Made by a program: the position numbers and the translations under genes
The notes under the pieces: model-generated
Seen by the model: the letters and a program-made list of their open reading frames with translations, nothing else
The model's database searches: none
What the model was told of the DNA's origin: nothing
In this document: positions 48,352-56,915 of the stretch, one piece after another
Numbering within the stretch: position 1 is the first letter of the stretch
Layout: each line of letters begins with the position of its first letter
DNA from: Micromonospora sp. PLK6-60
GTDB lineage: Bacteria > Actinomycetota > Actinomycetes > Mycobacteriales > Micromonosporaceae
Assembly (NCBI RefSeq): GCF_019890675.1
Contig: NZ_JAIOAA010000004.1
Location: 62,001-126,000, forward strand
DNA: 64,000 bases
Reading direction: 5' to 3'

Positions 48352-50340
48352 GTGGGTGACGTGCTGTGGACGCCGCCGGCGGACGTACGCGAGCGGTCCC
48401 GCATCGGCGACTACCTGCGCTGGCTGACCGAGCACCGGGGGCTGGAGTTCGCCGACTACGACGCGCTGTGGCGCTGGTCGGTGACGGATCTGGACGGGTT
48501 CTGGCGGTCGATCTGGGAGTACTTCGGGGTGGTGGCGCACACCCCGCCGACGGCGACCCTGGCGGATCCCGCCATGCCGGGCACCCGGTGGTTCCCCGGC
48601 GCCACCCTCAACTATGCCGAGAACGTGCTGCGGATGCCGGGCCTGGCTGACGACGATCCGGCGGTGATCGCGCACGGTCAGACCCGCGCGCCGGAGACGC
48701 TGACCGCGGCCGAGTTGCGGGAGCGGGTCCGCCGGGTGGCGGCCGGGCTGCGCCGGCTTGGCGTCGGCCCCGGCGACCGGGTGGCCGCGTACGCGCCGAA
48801 CATCCCGGAGACGTACGTGCTGCTGCTGGCCACCGCCAGCCTCGGCGCGATCTTCTCCTCCTGCGCCCCCGAGTTCGGCACCCGCAGCGTCACCGACCGC
48901 TGGCGGCAGATCGAGCCGAAGGTGCTGGTCGCCGTGGACGGCTACCGGTACGGCGACAAGCCGGTGGACCGGCGCGGCGAGGTGGCCGCGATCCGGGCCG
49001 CCCTGCCGTCGCTGGCGCACACCGTCGGCATCGGCTACCTGGACCCGGCGGGCGAGCCGCCGGAGGGCGCGATCTCCTGGCCCGAGCTGGCGGGGGAGAC
49101 GGACGAGCCGCTGACCTTCGCGCCGGTGCCGTTCGACCACCCGCTCTACGTGCTCTATTCCTCCGGCACCACCGGGCTGCCGAAGCCGATCGTGCACGGC
49201 CACGGCGGCATCCTGCTGGAGCACCTGAAGATGCTGGCCCTGCACCACGACCTGGGCCCGGGGGACCGGTTCTTCTGGTTCACCACCACCGGCTGGATGA
49301 TGTGGAACTTCCTGGTCTCCGGGCCGGCGGTGGGCGCGGCGATCGTGCTCTTCGACGGCAACCCGGGCCACCCGGACCTGGGCGCGCTGTGGCGGCTGGC
49401 GGCGGAGAGCGGCACCACGTACTTCGGCACCTCGGCGCCGTTCCTGCTGGCCTGCCGCAAGGCCGGGCTGGTGCCGCGCGAGGTCGCCGACCTGTCCGCG
49501 CTGCGCGGGCTCGGCTCGACCGGCGCGCCGCTGCCCGTGGAGGGCTTCACCTGGGTGTACGAGAACGTCAGCGACACCCTCCAGCTCCAGTCGCTCTCCG
49601 GCGGCACGGACGTCTGCACCGGTTTCGTCGGCGGGGTCCCGCTGCTGCCGGTGCACGCGGGGGAGATCGCGTGCCGGGCGCTGGGCGCGAAGGTGGAGGC
49701 CCGCTCGGCCGACGGCTCCCCGGTCATCGGCCAGCTCGGCGAGCTGGTGATCACCGCACCGATGCCGAGCATGCCGGTCGGCTTCTGGAACGACCCGGAG
49801 GGCACCCGCTACCGGGAGGCATACTTCGAGGTCTATCCGGGGGTGTGGCGGCACGGCGACTGGATCACGATCAACTCCCGGGGCGGCTGCGTGATCACCG
49901 GCCGCTCCGACGCCACCCTCAACCGGGGCGGGGTGCGGCTGGGTACGGCCGAGTTCTACTCGGTGGTGGAGGGGCTCGACGAGGTAGTCGACTCGGTGGT
50001 GGTGCACCTGGAGGACGACGAGGGCGGCGCCGGCGAGCTGCTGCTCTTCGTGGTGCTCGCCGACGGCCTGGAGCTGGACGACGAGCTGCGGCGCAAGATC
50101 TGCCGGGAGCTGCGTACGGCGCTGTCTCCCCGGCATGTGCCCGACGAGATCCACCAGGTCCGGGCGGTGCCGCGCACGCTGAGCGCGAAGAAGCTCGAGG
50201 TCCCGGTCAAGAAGATCCTCACCGGCACCCCGGTCGACTCGGCCGCGGCCAAGGGCGCCCTGGCCAACCCGGAGTCGTTGACCGCCTTCGCCGCCTTCGC
50301 CCACCGCCGCGCCGGCTCGGATTCTCCGGCGCCCGCCTGA
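48352..50340 (+). CDS. Acetoacetyl-CoA synthetase
   Basis: A 662-residue ANL-superfamily ligase that activates acetoacetate with ATP and CoA. The length, the N-terminal LWRWSVTDLDGFWRSIWEYF block and the FPGATLNYAEN motif are typical of AACS and not of acetyl-CoA synthetase. The P-loop is YSSGTTGLPKPIVH; adenylate motifs HGDWITI and TGRSDATLNRGGVRLG follow, and the catalytic lysine lies in LSAKKLEVPVKKIL. GTG 48352 with GGAGG about 12 bases upstream. It ends before a symmetric palindrome separating it from the TIGR03089 gene. Confidence 0.92.
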   Translation: MGDVLWTPPADVRERSRIGDYLRWLTEHRGLEFADYDALWRWSVTDLDGFWRSIWEYFGVVAHTPPTATLADPAMPGTRWFPGATLNYAENVLRMPGLADDDPAVIAHGQTRAPETLTAAELRERVRRVAAGLRRLGVGPGDRVAAYAPNIPETYVLLLATASLGAIFSSCAPEFGTRSVTDRWRQIEPKVLVAVDGYRYGDKPVDRRGEVAAIRAALPSLAHTVGIGYLDPAGEPPEGAISWPELAGETDEPLTFAPVPFDHPLYVLYSSGTTGLPKPIVHGHGGILLEHLKMLALHHDLGPGDRFFWFTTTGWMMWNFLVSGPAVGAAIVLFDGNPGHPDLGALWRLAAESGTTYFGTSAPFLLACRKAGLVPREVADLSALRGLGSTGAPLPVEGFTWVYENVSDTLQLQSLSGGTDVCTGFVGGVPLLPVHAGEIACRALGAKVEARSADGSPVIGQLGELVITAPMPSMPVGFWNDPEGTRYREAYFEVYPGVWRHGDWITINSRGGCVITGRSDATLNRGGVRLGTAEFYSVVEGLDEVVDSVVVHLEDDEGGAGELLLFVVLADGLELDDELRRKICRELRTALSPRHVPDEIHQVRAVPRTLSAKKLEVPVKKILTGTPVDSAAAKGALANPESLTAFAAFAHRRAGSDSPAPA

Positions 50341-50351
50341 GCCCCGTCGTT

Positions 50352-50399
50352 AGGAGGGGCCCCTTGTTAACAGACGGGTGTTAACAAGGGGCCCCTCCT
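50352..50399. repeat. Palindromic repeat, copy 6 (symmetric type)
   Basis: 21-bp arms AGGAGGGGCCCCTTGTTAACA (shown in two parts: AGGAGGGGCCCC and TTGTTAACA) pair perfectly around a six-base loop GACGGG. It lies between the convergent acetoacetyl-CoA synthetase and TIGR03089 genes, one base from the latter's stop codon. Likely bidirectional terminator. Confidence 0.9.
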
Positions 50400-50400
50400 T

Positions 50401-51084
50401 TCAACTCAGGGTGCGGGTGACCTTCTCGGTGGCGGAGCGGGCGGCCAGCCGGGAGTGGTCCAGGTTGGCGCAGGCGACGATGCTGGCTCCCACGGTCAGC
50501 GGGGCGAGCAGCCAGTCGACCGGGTCCGGGTGGGCCGCGACGTCGACCAGAACCCGGTCGCCGGGCCCGAGGCCCGCGGCCCGGGACGCCGCGCGGGCCA
50601 GCAGCGCCGCGTCCGCCTCGCCACCGCCGGGGTACGGGGTGAAGTGGTCGCCGTGCCCGCGTACCGCCGACACGAAGTCGGCGAAGCCGGCCGGCACCTG
50701 CCGCATCGGCAGGGCGAACGGGTCCAGCGCCAGCGCGTAGCGTTCGCCGGCCGGCCACTCGGCCGCCTCGTCGAGCCGGTCGACGGCGGCGAACAGCACG
50801 TCCACCGGAGCCGGGGCGTCGACCACGGTCAGTTTCGCCGACCAGCAGCCGAGCAGCACCGCGGCGGTCTGCCAGTGCGGCGGCAACAGCACCCCGACCG
50901 GATCGCCGGGCGCGCAGCCGGCCTCGTCCACGAGTAGGTTGGCCGTCTTGGCCACCCAGTTTCCGAGCGTCGCGCCGGAGAGTTCGGTGCGTTCGCCGGT
51001 GGCGTCGTCGTACCAGGTCAGCAGCGGTCGGGTGGGGTCGGCGGCGGAGGCGTCGGCGAACACCCGGGCAATGTTGTCGGCCAT
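50401..51084 (-). CDS. TIGR03089 family protein (truncated AMP-binding-like)
   Basis: A 227-residue protein resembling the N-terminal third of an adenylate-forming enzyme (TWYDDATGERTELSGATLGNWVAKTANLL, written here as TWYDDATGERTEL then SGATLGNWVAKTAN) but lacking the P-loop, adenylation core and C-terminal domain. This short form is characteristic of TIGR03089 proteins of actinobacteria (Rv3268 in M. tuberculosis, near manC and F420 genes). Function unknown. ATG 51084 gives MADNIARVF; longer frames to 51210 look non-coding. Confidence 0.82.
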   Translation of the reverse strand: MADNIARVFADASAADPTRPLLTWYDDATGERTELSGATLGNWVAKTANLLVDEAGCAPGDPVGVLLPPHWQTAAVLLGCWSAKLTVVDAPAPVDVLFAAVDRLDEAAEWPAGERYALALDPFALPMRQVPAGFADFVSAVRGHGDHFTPYPGGGEADAALLARAASRAAGLGPGDRVLVDVAAHPDPVDWLLAPLTVGASIVACANLDHSRLAARSATEKVTRTLS

Positions 51085-51260
51085 CGGCGCGAACGATACG
51101 CGCCCGGGCCCCGTACTCGATGCCGAGGACAAGTCGGCGTACCGTCGGGTCGCAGTCAGCGACCGGAGCGGGCTCCGGCGTAGGCTTGCCCCCGGAGTGT
51201 TCCTGAACACAGGCCCGCCATCTTTCTGACCACGAACCCGTCACCGCAAGGAGTCGCCCC

Positions 51261-52406
51261 GTGACCGCCGGTCGCCCGCCCCGCGTGCTCATCGACGCCA
51301 CGAGTGTCCCCGCCGACCGTGGCGGCGTCGGTAGATACGTCGATGGCCTGCTCGGCGCCCTGGGCAAGGTGTGCGGCGAGGGGCTGGACCTCGCCGTGGT
51401 CAGCCTGCGCACCGACCTGGAGCGCTACACCCGGATGCTGCCCGGCGCCGAGATCGTCCCGGCCCCGGCGGCGGTCGCCCACCGGCCGGCCCGGCTCGCC
51501 TGGGAGCAGACCGGCCTGCCGCTGCTCGCCCAGCAGGTGGGCGCGGAGGTGCTGCACTCGCCGTTCTACACCTGTCCGCTTCGGGCGGGTTGCCCGGTGA
51601 CGGTGACCGTGCACGACGCGACCTTCTTCACCGAGCCGGAGCACTACGACAAGTCCCGCCGGACGTTCTTCCGCAGCGCGATCAAGACCTCGCTGCGCCG
51701 CGCCGACCGGGTGATCGTGCCGAGCAAGGCCACCCGGGACGAGCTGATCCGGCTGCTCGACGCCGACCCGACCCGGATCGACGTGGCGTACCACGGCGTC
51801 GACCAGGCCGCCTTCCACGCGCCGGGCGAGGAGGAGAAGGCCCGCGTCCGGGCCCGGCTCGGCCTGGGTTCGAGCAGCTACGTCGCCTTCCTCGGGGCCA
51901 AGGAGCCGCGCAAGAACGTGCCAAACCTGATCCGGGGCTGGGCGCGGGCGGTCGCCGACCGGGAGAACCCGCCGGCCCTGGTGATCGCCGGCGGTCAGGG
52001 GCACGACGACGACATCGACCGGGCGGTGGCCGAGGTGCCCCCGCACCTGCGGCTGCTGCGTCCCGGCTACCTGCGCTACGCCGACCTGCCCGGCTTCCTC
52101 GGCGGTGCGCTGGTCGCCGCCTACCCCTCGTACGGTGAGGGCTTCGGCCTGCCGATCCTGGAGGCGATGGCCTGCGCCGCGCCGGTGCTCACCACGCCGC
52201 GGCTCTCGCTGCCCGAGGTGGGCGGCGACGCGGTGGCGTACACCAGTGAGGACCCGGACCAGATCGCGGCCGACCTGGCCGCGCTGCTGGACGACGAGGG
52301 GCGCCGCAACGCCCTGGCCGAGGCGGGCTTCGCCCGGGCCAAGGAGTTCACCTGGGAGTCCAGCGCCGAGGTGCACATCGCCGCGTGGAGCCGGGCCCGA
52401 TCCTGA
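51261..52406 (+). CDS. GT4-family glycosyltransferase
   Basis: A 381-residue GT-B fold retaining glycosyltransferase. The N-terminal donor/acceptor domain starts PRVLIDATSVPADRGGVGRYV; the C-terminal nucleotide-sugar domain has FLGAKEPRKNVPNLIRGW and the E-x7-E motif EGFGLPILEAMA. With GDP-mannose pyrophosphorylase 58 bases downstream, a GDP-mannose-dependent mannosyltransferase is likely. GTG 51261 has AAGGAG upstream. It occupies the position of the rhamnosyl/glycosyl transferase beside manC in mycobacteria. Confidence 0.88.
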   Translation: MTAGRPPRVLIDATSVPADRGGVGRYVDGLLGALGKVCGEGLDLAVVSLRTDLERYTRMLPGAEIVPAPAAVAHRPARLAWEQTGLPLLAQQVGAEVLHSPFYTCPLRAGCPVTVTVHDATFFTEPEHYDKSRRTFFRSAIKTSLRRADRVIVPSKATRDELIRLLDADPTRIDVAYHGVDQAAFHAPGEEEKARVRARLGLGSSSYVAFLGAKEPRKNVPNLIRGWARAVADRENPPALVIAGGQGHDDDIDRAVAEVPPHLRLLRPGYLRYADLPGFLGGALVAAYPSYGEGFGLPILEAMACAAPVLTTPRLSLPEVGGDAVAYTSEDPDQIAADLAALLDDEGRRNALAEAGFARAKEFTWESSAEVHIAAWSRARS

Positions 52407-52464
52407 CCGGCCACGCCGGGCCGACCGGGCGTCCGCGCGGCGACGGGTCGGGCATGATGTCCTG

Positions 52465-53553
52465 ATGCTCTACGCCGTCATCCCGGCGGGTGGCAGTGGC
52501 ACGAGGTTGTGGCCGCTGTCCCGTGCCGGCCACCCCAAGTTCCTGCACCCGCTCACCGGCACCAGCGCCTCGCTGTTGCAGGCCACGGTCGAGCGGTTGG
52601 CGCCGCTGACCACCCCGGAGCACATCCTGGTGGTCACCGGCGCCGCGCACGTCGCGGCGGTGGCGCGGCAGCTGACCGGTCTGCCCGAGGAGAACATCCT
52701 CGTCGAGCCGTCGCCGCGCGACTCCTGCGCGGCGATCGCGCTGGCCGCCGCGGTGATCGCGCTGCGCGAGCCGGACGCCGTGATGGGCTCCTTCGCCGCC
52801 GACCACCTGATCGGCGACCCGGACCGGTGGGTGGCGACCGTACGGGAGGCGGTGCGCGGCGCCGAGCGCGGGCTGCTGATGACGGTCGGCATCACGCCCA
52901 CCCGGCCGGAGACCGGCTACGGATACCTGGAGACCGGCCAGCCGGAAGGCGACGGGCCGTCGCGGCCGGTCGCCGAGTTCAAGGAGAAGCCGGCGGCCGA
53001 CGTCGCCGAGGCGTACGTGCGTTCGGGCCGGCACCTGTGGAACGCGAGCATGTTCGTCTGGCGGGTGGACGTCTTCCTCGCCGAGTTGGCCCGGCAGCAG
53101 CCGGCGCTGCACGCGGGCGTCACCGCGATCGCGGCGGCGTGGGGCACCGCCGAGCAGGACGACGTGCTGGGCACGGTGTGGCCGACGCTGCCGAAGATCT
53201 CGGTCGACTACGCGGTGATGGAGGGTGCGGCGCAGGCCGGCCGGGTGGCCACGGTGCCCGGTGACTTCGGGTGGAACGACGTCGGCGACTTCCACACCCT
53301 CGGCGACGTGCTGCCCGCCGATCCGGCCGGGAACGTGGTGCTCGGCGGCGCCAAGCCCGGCGTCCTGCTGCACGACAGCACGGGCCTGGTGGTGGTGCCG
53401 CAGTCGGGCCGGCTGGTGGCCACCGTCGGGCTGCACGACCTGATCGTGGTCGACACCCCGGACGCCGTGCTGGTCTGCCCCCGGGACCGGGCGCAGGAGG
53501 TGAAGAAGCTGGTCGACCAGCTCAAGGAGCGGGGCGAAGAGGGCTACGTCTGA
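52465..53553 (+). CDS. manC: Mannose-1-phosphate guanylyltransferase
   Basis: A 362-residue nucleotidyltransferase that makes GDP-mannose. The signature PAGGSGTRLWPLSRAGHPKF (GxGTRLWPxSR...PK), FAADHLI metal-binding region, GYGYLE, EFKEKP and GDFGWNDVGD (substrate-binding) are all present. It lacks the C-terminal isomerase domain of bifunctional forms. ATG 52465. Its last 32 bases overlap the 3' end of the oppositely oriented NUDIX gene. GDP-mannose feeds mannolipids and polysaccharide. Confidence 0.94.
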   Translation: MLYAVIPAGGSGTRLWPLSRAGHPKFLHPLTGTSASLLQATVERLAPLTTPEHILVVTGAAHVAAVARQLTGLPEENILVEPSPRDSCAAIALAAAVIALREPDAVMGSFAADHLIGDPDRWVATVREAVRGAERGLLMTVGITPTRPETGYGYLETGQPEGDGPSRPVAEFKEKPAADVAEAYVRSGRHLWNASMFVWRVDVFLAELARQQPALHAGVTAIAAAWGTAEQDDVLGTVWPTLPKISVDYAVMEGAAQAGRVATVPGDFGWNDVGDFHTLGDVLPADPAGNVVLGGAKPGVLLHDSTGLVVVPQSGRLVATVGLHDLIVVDTPDAVLVCPRDRAQEVKKLVDQLKERGEEGYV

Positions 53554-54376
53554 GCGCGGCGAGGCCCGGCGCGACGAGGCGGGCGGTGCCGCCGGCCAGC
53601 GGCTCCGGCAACCGGTCCGGGGTGAACCAGCCCAGCGCCTCCGACTCGTCGCTGGCCCGCTCGACCGCCCCGGCCGGGGCGAGCACGGCGAACCGTACGT
53701 CGTGGTGCCACGAGTCGCCGCCGCAGCCGACCCGGTGCACGTCGATGTCGATCGGGACGGGGTCGATGCGCAGGCCGGCGATGCCGGACTCCTCGGCGGC
53801 CTCGCGCAGCGCCGCCCCGGCGAGCGTCCGGTCGGCGGGTTCGCAGTGCCCACCGAGCTGGACCCAGCGGCGCAGCTTGCCGTGCAGGCAGAGCAGCAGC
53901 CGGGTGCCGCTCGCGTCGAACACCAGCGCGCTGGCGGTCAGGTGACCGGCCCGGTGGGCGCGGCTCATCGCCACCGGCCCGTCGGCGAGCAGGCGCAGCG
54001 TGCGATCCCGGGCGTGCGCCGCGCTGGGGCTGGTCGGCGTCCAGTCGGTCAGCAGCGCGGTCGCGTCGGCGTGCAGCGCGGCGTGGCCGGCGGTCGGTGC
54101 GGCGACGGTGTTGGCGTGGCCGGCGGCCGGTGCCGTGGCGGTGTTGGCGTGGCCGGCGGCCGGGAGGGCGACGGTGTGGGCGTGGCCGGCGGCCGGTGCC
54201 GCGATGACGGCGGCGTGGCCGGCGGCCGGGAGGGCGACGGTGTCGGCGTGGCCAGCGGCCGGGCTGGCGGCGGGGTGCGGCGAGCGTGGAGCGGCGGCCG
54301 GGACCGCGCGGGCGTCGGCCTCGACCGGGCTGGCGTCAGGCTGCGGCGCGGCGGGTGCCGTGCTGGCGTCGGGCAT
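53522..54376 (-). CDS. NUDIX hydrolase with repeat-encoded N-terminal extension
   Basis: A 284-residue protein. The NUDIX domain (about 145-280) carries the diphosphate-binding box GGHCEPADRTLAGAALREA followed by AEESGI; the usual first Glu is replaced and the spacing is one residue longer, as in several actinobacterial NUDIX groups. Residues about 37-103 are five or six copies of an 11-residue unit (PAAGHANTVAL type), encoded by a 33-bp tandem repeat. The conserved part would start near TDWTPTSPSAAHARD, so the repeat region is an added tail or the true start lies internally. It overlaps manC by 32 bases at its 3' end. Confidence 0.78.
   Translation of the reverse strand: MPDASTAPAAPQPDASPVEADARAVPAAAPRSPHPAASPAAGHADTVALPAAGHAAVIAAPAAGHAHTVALPAAGHANTATAPAAGHANTVAAPTAGHAALHADATALLTDWTPTSPSAAHARDRTLRLLADGPVAMSRAHRAGHLTASALVFDASGTRLLLCLHGKLRRWVQLGGHCEPADRTLAGAALREAAEESGIAGLRIDPVPIDIDVHRVGCGGDSWHHDVRFAVLAPAGAVERASDESEALGWFTPDRLPEPLAGGTARLVAPGLAALRRSPLRPAP
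54081..54267 (-). repeat. 33-bp tandem repeat inside the NUDIX gene
   Basis: Five full units plus a partial one, each starting GCGTGGCCGGCGGCCGG on the plus strand (54081, 54114, 54147, 54180, 54213, then 54246). The unit is a multiple of three, so copy-number change keeps the frame. The invariant part encodes PAAGHA; the rest varies. Confidence 0.88.
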
Positions 54377-54679
54377 CCCGACACTCTACGAGTGCCCGGG
54401 GCGGCCCGGCGGGCGCGACGCCCGGGTGCACCTCCTGCGGACTGACTGACGGCCGCAGACCCTCGTGGTGCCGCCCGGACGTCGGGCCCCCAATGCCCCC
54501 GGCGGTGCCGCGAACGTGAAACGCGCGGGCCGTCGTCGGGCAGGGAACGAGCATGCGCCCCGACCGCCGGACCCGTCGAGGACTTTCAGCTGACGCTTAA
54601 TGATGGAGAAAGGTGCCGGCCGGGTAGAGTCGAGTGGCGGCGGGCACACCCTCGGCCCGCCCGGGAGAGCGCTCCAAAC
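54377..54679. other. Divergent intergenic region upstream of the ArsR-type regulator
   Basis: A 303-base gap between the NUDIX and regulator starts. I see no gene. A less GC-rich patch at about 54575-54615 may hold the regulator's promoter, and an autoregulatory operator would be expected here, but no palindrome stands out. Confidence 0.4.
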
Positions 54680-55696
54680 ATGCTGAAGATCCGCTTCTCC
54701 GGCGAGGACATCCTCCGGACCCGGGTGGCTCCTGCCGCGGACGCGGTCTGGGAGGTCGTCCTCAGCCTGCACGTGCTGTCCGGCGGGGCCGGCGACGGGT
54801 TGCTGTCGCCCTGGCGGGACGGTGTCGCGCGCGCCCTGCGCCGGGAGGGCACCGCCCGCCGGCTGGAGCTTTTCCTCGCGCTGAACCGGCCCCGCGGCTA
54901 CTTCCCCGACTTCCTCACCCCGTACGCCAGCCGGGACGGCTTCGAGGCGGGGCTGGAGGCGCTGCGCGGCACGCCGGTAGCCCAGCTGAGCCGGGACGTG
55001 GGCCTGGTGGACGGGCGCAAGGCGCTGCCCTCGTCGGCCGCGGCGCTGGCCCGGGGGGAGCCGGAGGTGCTGCGCCACCTCACCGACACGATGGCGCGCT
55101 ACCGCTCCGTGGCGCTGGCGCCGTACTGGGCGCGGATCCAGGCCGCGGTCGACGCGGACCGGGCGCGGCGGGCCCGGGCCCTGCTGGACGGCGGTGTCGA
55201 GGGACTGCTGGAGAGCCTGCGGCCCGCGGTGCGGTGGGCGGGGGGCGTGCTGTCGGTTCCCGGCTACCCGAACGACCGCGAGCTGCACCTGGACGGGCGG
55301 GGGCTGCTGCTGGTGCCGTCGTTCTTCTGCGCGCCGACGCCGGTCGCCCTGCTCGACCCGGCGCTGCCGCCGGTCCTGGTCTATCCGGTGGACCGGCTGG
55401 GCGGCCTGGCCCCGGCGCCACGCCTGGAGGTCGGCGCGGTGCCGGCCGGCGCGTCCCCGGCCGCGGACCGGGAGGCGCTGGCCGCCCTGCTCGGCCGGAC
55501 CCGGGCGGCGGTGCTGGCGGCCAGCGACGCCGGCTGCACCACCGGCGAGGTCGCCCGCCGGCTGAACATCTCGCCGGCCGCGGCCAGCCAGCACACCGCC
55601 GTGCTGCGCAACGCGGGCCTGCTGGTCAGCACCCGGGACCGCAACACCGTCCTGCACACCCTGACCCCCCTCGGCCGCGCCGTCCTAAACCCCTAA
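54680..55696 (+). CDS. ArsR-family winged-helix transcriptional regulator
   Basis: A 338-residue protein with a C-terminal ArsR-like winged helix: CTTGEVARRLNISPAAASQHTAVLRNAGLLVSTR (about 292-325, shown continuous in the protein), where SPAAASQHTAVLR is the recognition helix. The 200-residue N-terminal region is the DUF5937-type ligand or partner domain common in Streptomyces and Micromonospora regulators of this class. No metal-binding cysteines of classical ArsR are seen, so metal sensing is unlikely. GGGAG precedes ATG 54680. The target genes are unknown; self-regulation is plausible. Confidence 0.85.
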   Translation: MLKIRFSGEDILRTRVAPAADAVWEVVLSLHVLSGGAGDGLLSPWRDGVARALRREGTARRLELFLALNRPRGYFPDFLTPYASRDGFEAGLEALRGTPVAQLSRDVGLVDGRKALPSSAAALARGEPEVLRHLTDTMARYRSVALAPYWARIQAAVDADRARRARALLDGGVEGLLESLRPAVRWAGGVLSVPGYPNDRELHLDGRGLLLVPSFFCAPTPVALLDPALPPVLVYPVDRLGGLAPAPRLEVGAVPAGASPAADREALAALLGRTRAAVLAASDAGCTTGEVARRLNISPAAASQHTAVLRNAGLLVSTRDRNTVLHTLTPLGRAVLNP

Positions 55697-55723
55697 CCCC
55701 ACCCCCACCCCCACCCTCACCCC
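55690..55723 (-). other. G-rich minus-strand tract, potential G-quadruplex
   Basis: On the minus strand six runs of three to five Gs are separated by loops of one to three bases (GGGG, GGG, GGGGG, GGGGG, GGGG, GGGG). It straddles the regulator's stop codon and lies downstream of cofE. Short loops favour a stable parallel quadruplex in the cofE-side transcript or DNA strand. Confidence 0.7.
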
Positions 55724-55728
55724 GTCCG

Positions 55729-55789
55729 GTTGATCATGAAGTTAGCGGCACCAGTGGAGATCAAAAACGCCGCTAACTCCATGATCAAC
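55729..55789. repeat. Inverted repeat with 21-bp arms
   Basis: GTTGATCATGAAGTTAGCGGC (given in two parts, GTTGATCATGAAG and TTAGCGGC) at 55729-55749 pairs with 55769-55789 at 20 of 21 positions around a 19-base loop. It is noticeably AT-richer than its surroundings and lies between convergent genes. I believe similar TGATCATG(A/G)AGTTAGCGGC palindromes are scattered through Micromonosporaceae genomes. Terminator or dispersed element. Confidence 0.8.
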
Positions 55790-55826
55790 GACGGCTACCG
55801 GGTGGTCCGGGGCCGGTTGGGGTGGG

Positions 55827-56915
55827 TTAGAGGGCCAGGGTGGCCAGGGCGGTGCTGCCGGTGGGGGGTGGGAGGAGGGTGGTGGGGACGCCCTCGGCGG
55901 CCAGGGCGGCGCGCAGGCGGTGCAGGTCGGCGCCGAAGCGGACCAGGTCGGGGCGGTCGACCGGGGTCGGGGCGGCACCCAGGATCAGCCCGGTGGCCCG
56001 TACCGGCCAGCCGGGCACGGTGGCGGCGGTGCTCTCGCGTACCTCGTCGTCGGTCACGTGGGTGAAGACCGTGCCGGGCGCGATCAGCCCGGCCACCGCG
56101 TCGATCGCCCGCTCGACCGCCGCCGGGTCCACCTCCAGGCCGATCGCGTCGGCGAGGAGCGCGGCCGAGCGCAGCCCGTCCGCCCGGGCCTCGGCGGTGC
56201 CCAGCGAGAACAGGTCCAGCGCGCTCTCCCGGACCAGCGCGGCGGCCCCGGCGCCGTCGTCGGGCCGGATCGTCGCCGGGTAGCCGCGCACCACCGCGAC
56301 CGGCACCTGGTCCCGCTTGCCCTTGATCAGTTCACCGGCGCCGGCCAGCTCGTCGACCACCGCGACCTGGGTCACCTGGAGCTCGTTGCCGTACGGGTCG
56401 ACCTCGCCGCGGTGGTCGCGGATGGCGGCCATCCCGGCCACACCGAGCGCCACGTCGGTGAGCCCGTTGCGCCAGGGCCGGCCCATCGTGTCGCTGATGA
56501 TCACGGCGACGTCCACGCCGTACCGCTCGCGCAGCGCGGCGCGCAGCGCGCGGGCCGAGGCGTCCGGGTCCTTCGGCAGCAGCACCAGGCGGCCGGCGTC
56601 CACGTTCGAGGCGTCGATGCCGGCCGAGGCCATCACGAAGCCGTGGTGGGTCTGCACGATCCGGGTCGCGCCCCGGGTGGCCACCACCCGGGCCGTCTCG
56701 GCGGCGAGCACCTCGTCCCGGGCCGCCGTGCGCTCCGGCCCCTCCTCGGCCGGCACGTCCACCAGCCGGCCCTCCGCCTTGGACACGATCTTGCTGGTGA
56801 CCACCAGCACGTCGCCGTCGCGCAGCCACGGCGCGGCGGTGGCGATCAGGACTGCCAGGTCGTCGCCCTCGGTCACGTCGCCGATGCCCAGCACCGGCAG
56901 GATCTCCAGCCTCAC
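55827..56915 (-). CDS. cofE: Coenzyme F420-0:L-glutamate ligase
   Basis: A 362-residue ligase that adds glutamates to F420-0. Family blocks are LPVLGIGDVTEGDDLA, VVTSKIVSKAEGR, DSTMG-like ISDTMGRPWRNG and VAVVDELAGAGELIKGK. The CofE domain covers about 1-250. Residues 250-362 are a helical extension that does not look like the FMN nitroreductase domain found at the end of mycobacterial FbiB (about 450 residues). GTG 56915 overlaps the cofD TGA, so the two are coupled. It is convergent with the ArsR-type regulator. Confidence 0.9.
   Translation of the reverse strand: MRLEILPVLGIGDVTEGDDLAVLIATAAPWLRDGDVLVVTSKIVSKAEGRLVDVPAEEGPERTAARDEVLAAETARVVATRGATRIVQTHHGFVMASAGIDASNVDAGRLVLLPKDPDASARALRAALRERYGVDVAVIISDTMGRPWRNGLTDVALGVAGMAAIRDHRGEVDPYGNELQVTQVAVVDELAGAGELIKGKRDQVPVAVVRGYPATIRPDDGAGAAALVRESALDLFSLGTAEARADGLRSAALLADAIGLEVDPAAVERAIDAVAGLIAPGTVFTHVTDDEVRESTAATVPGWPVRATGLILGAAPTPVDRPDLVRFGADLHRLRAALAAEGVPTTLLPPPTGSTALATLAL

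Noticed and set aside
52509..53853. Alternative frames over manC
   Set aside because: Only the 52465 frame carries the complete GDP-mannose pyrophosphorylase signature.
54081..54267. CRISPR array
   Set aside because: Units are contiguous 33-bp tandem repeats with no spacers, inside a coding frame, and no cas genes are present.
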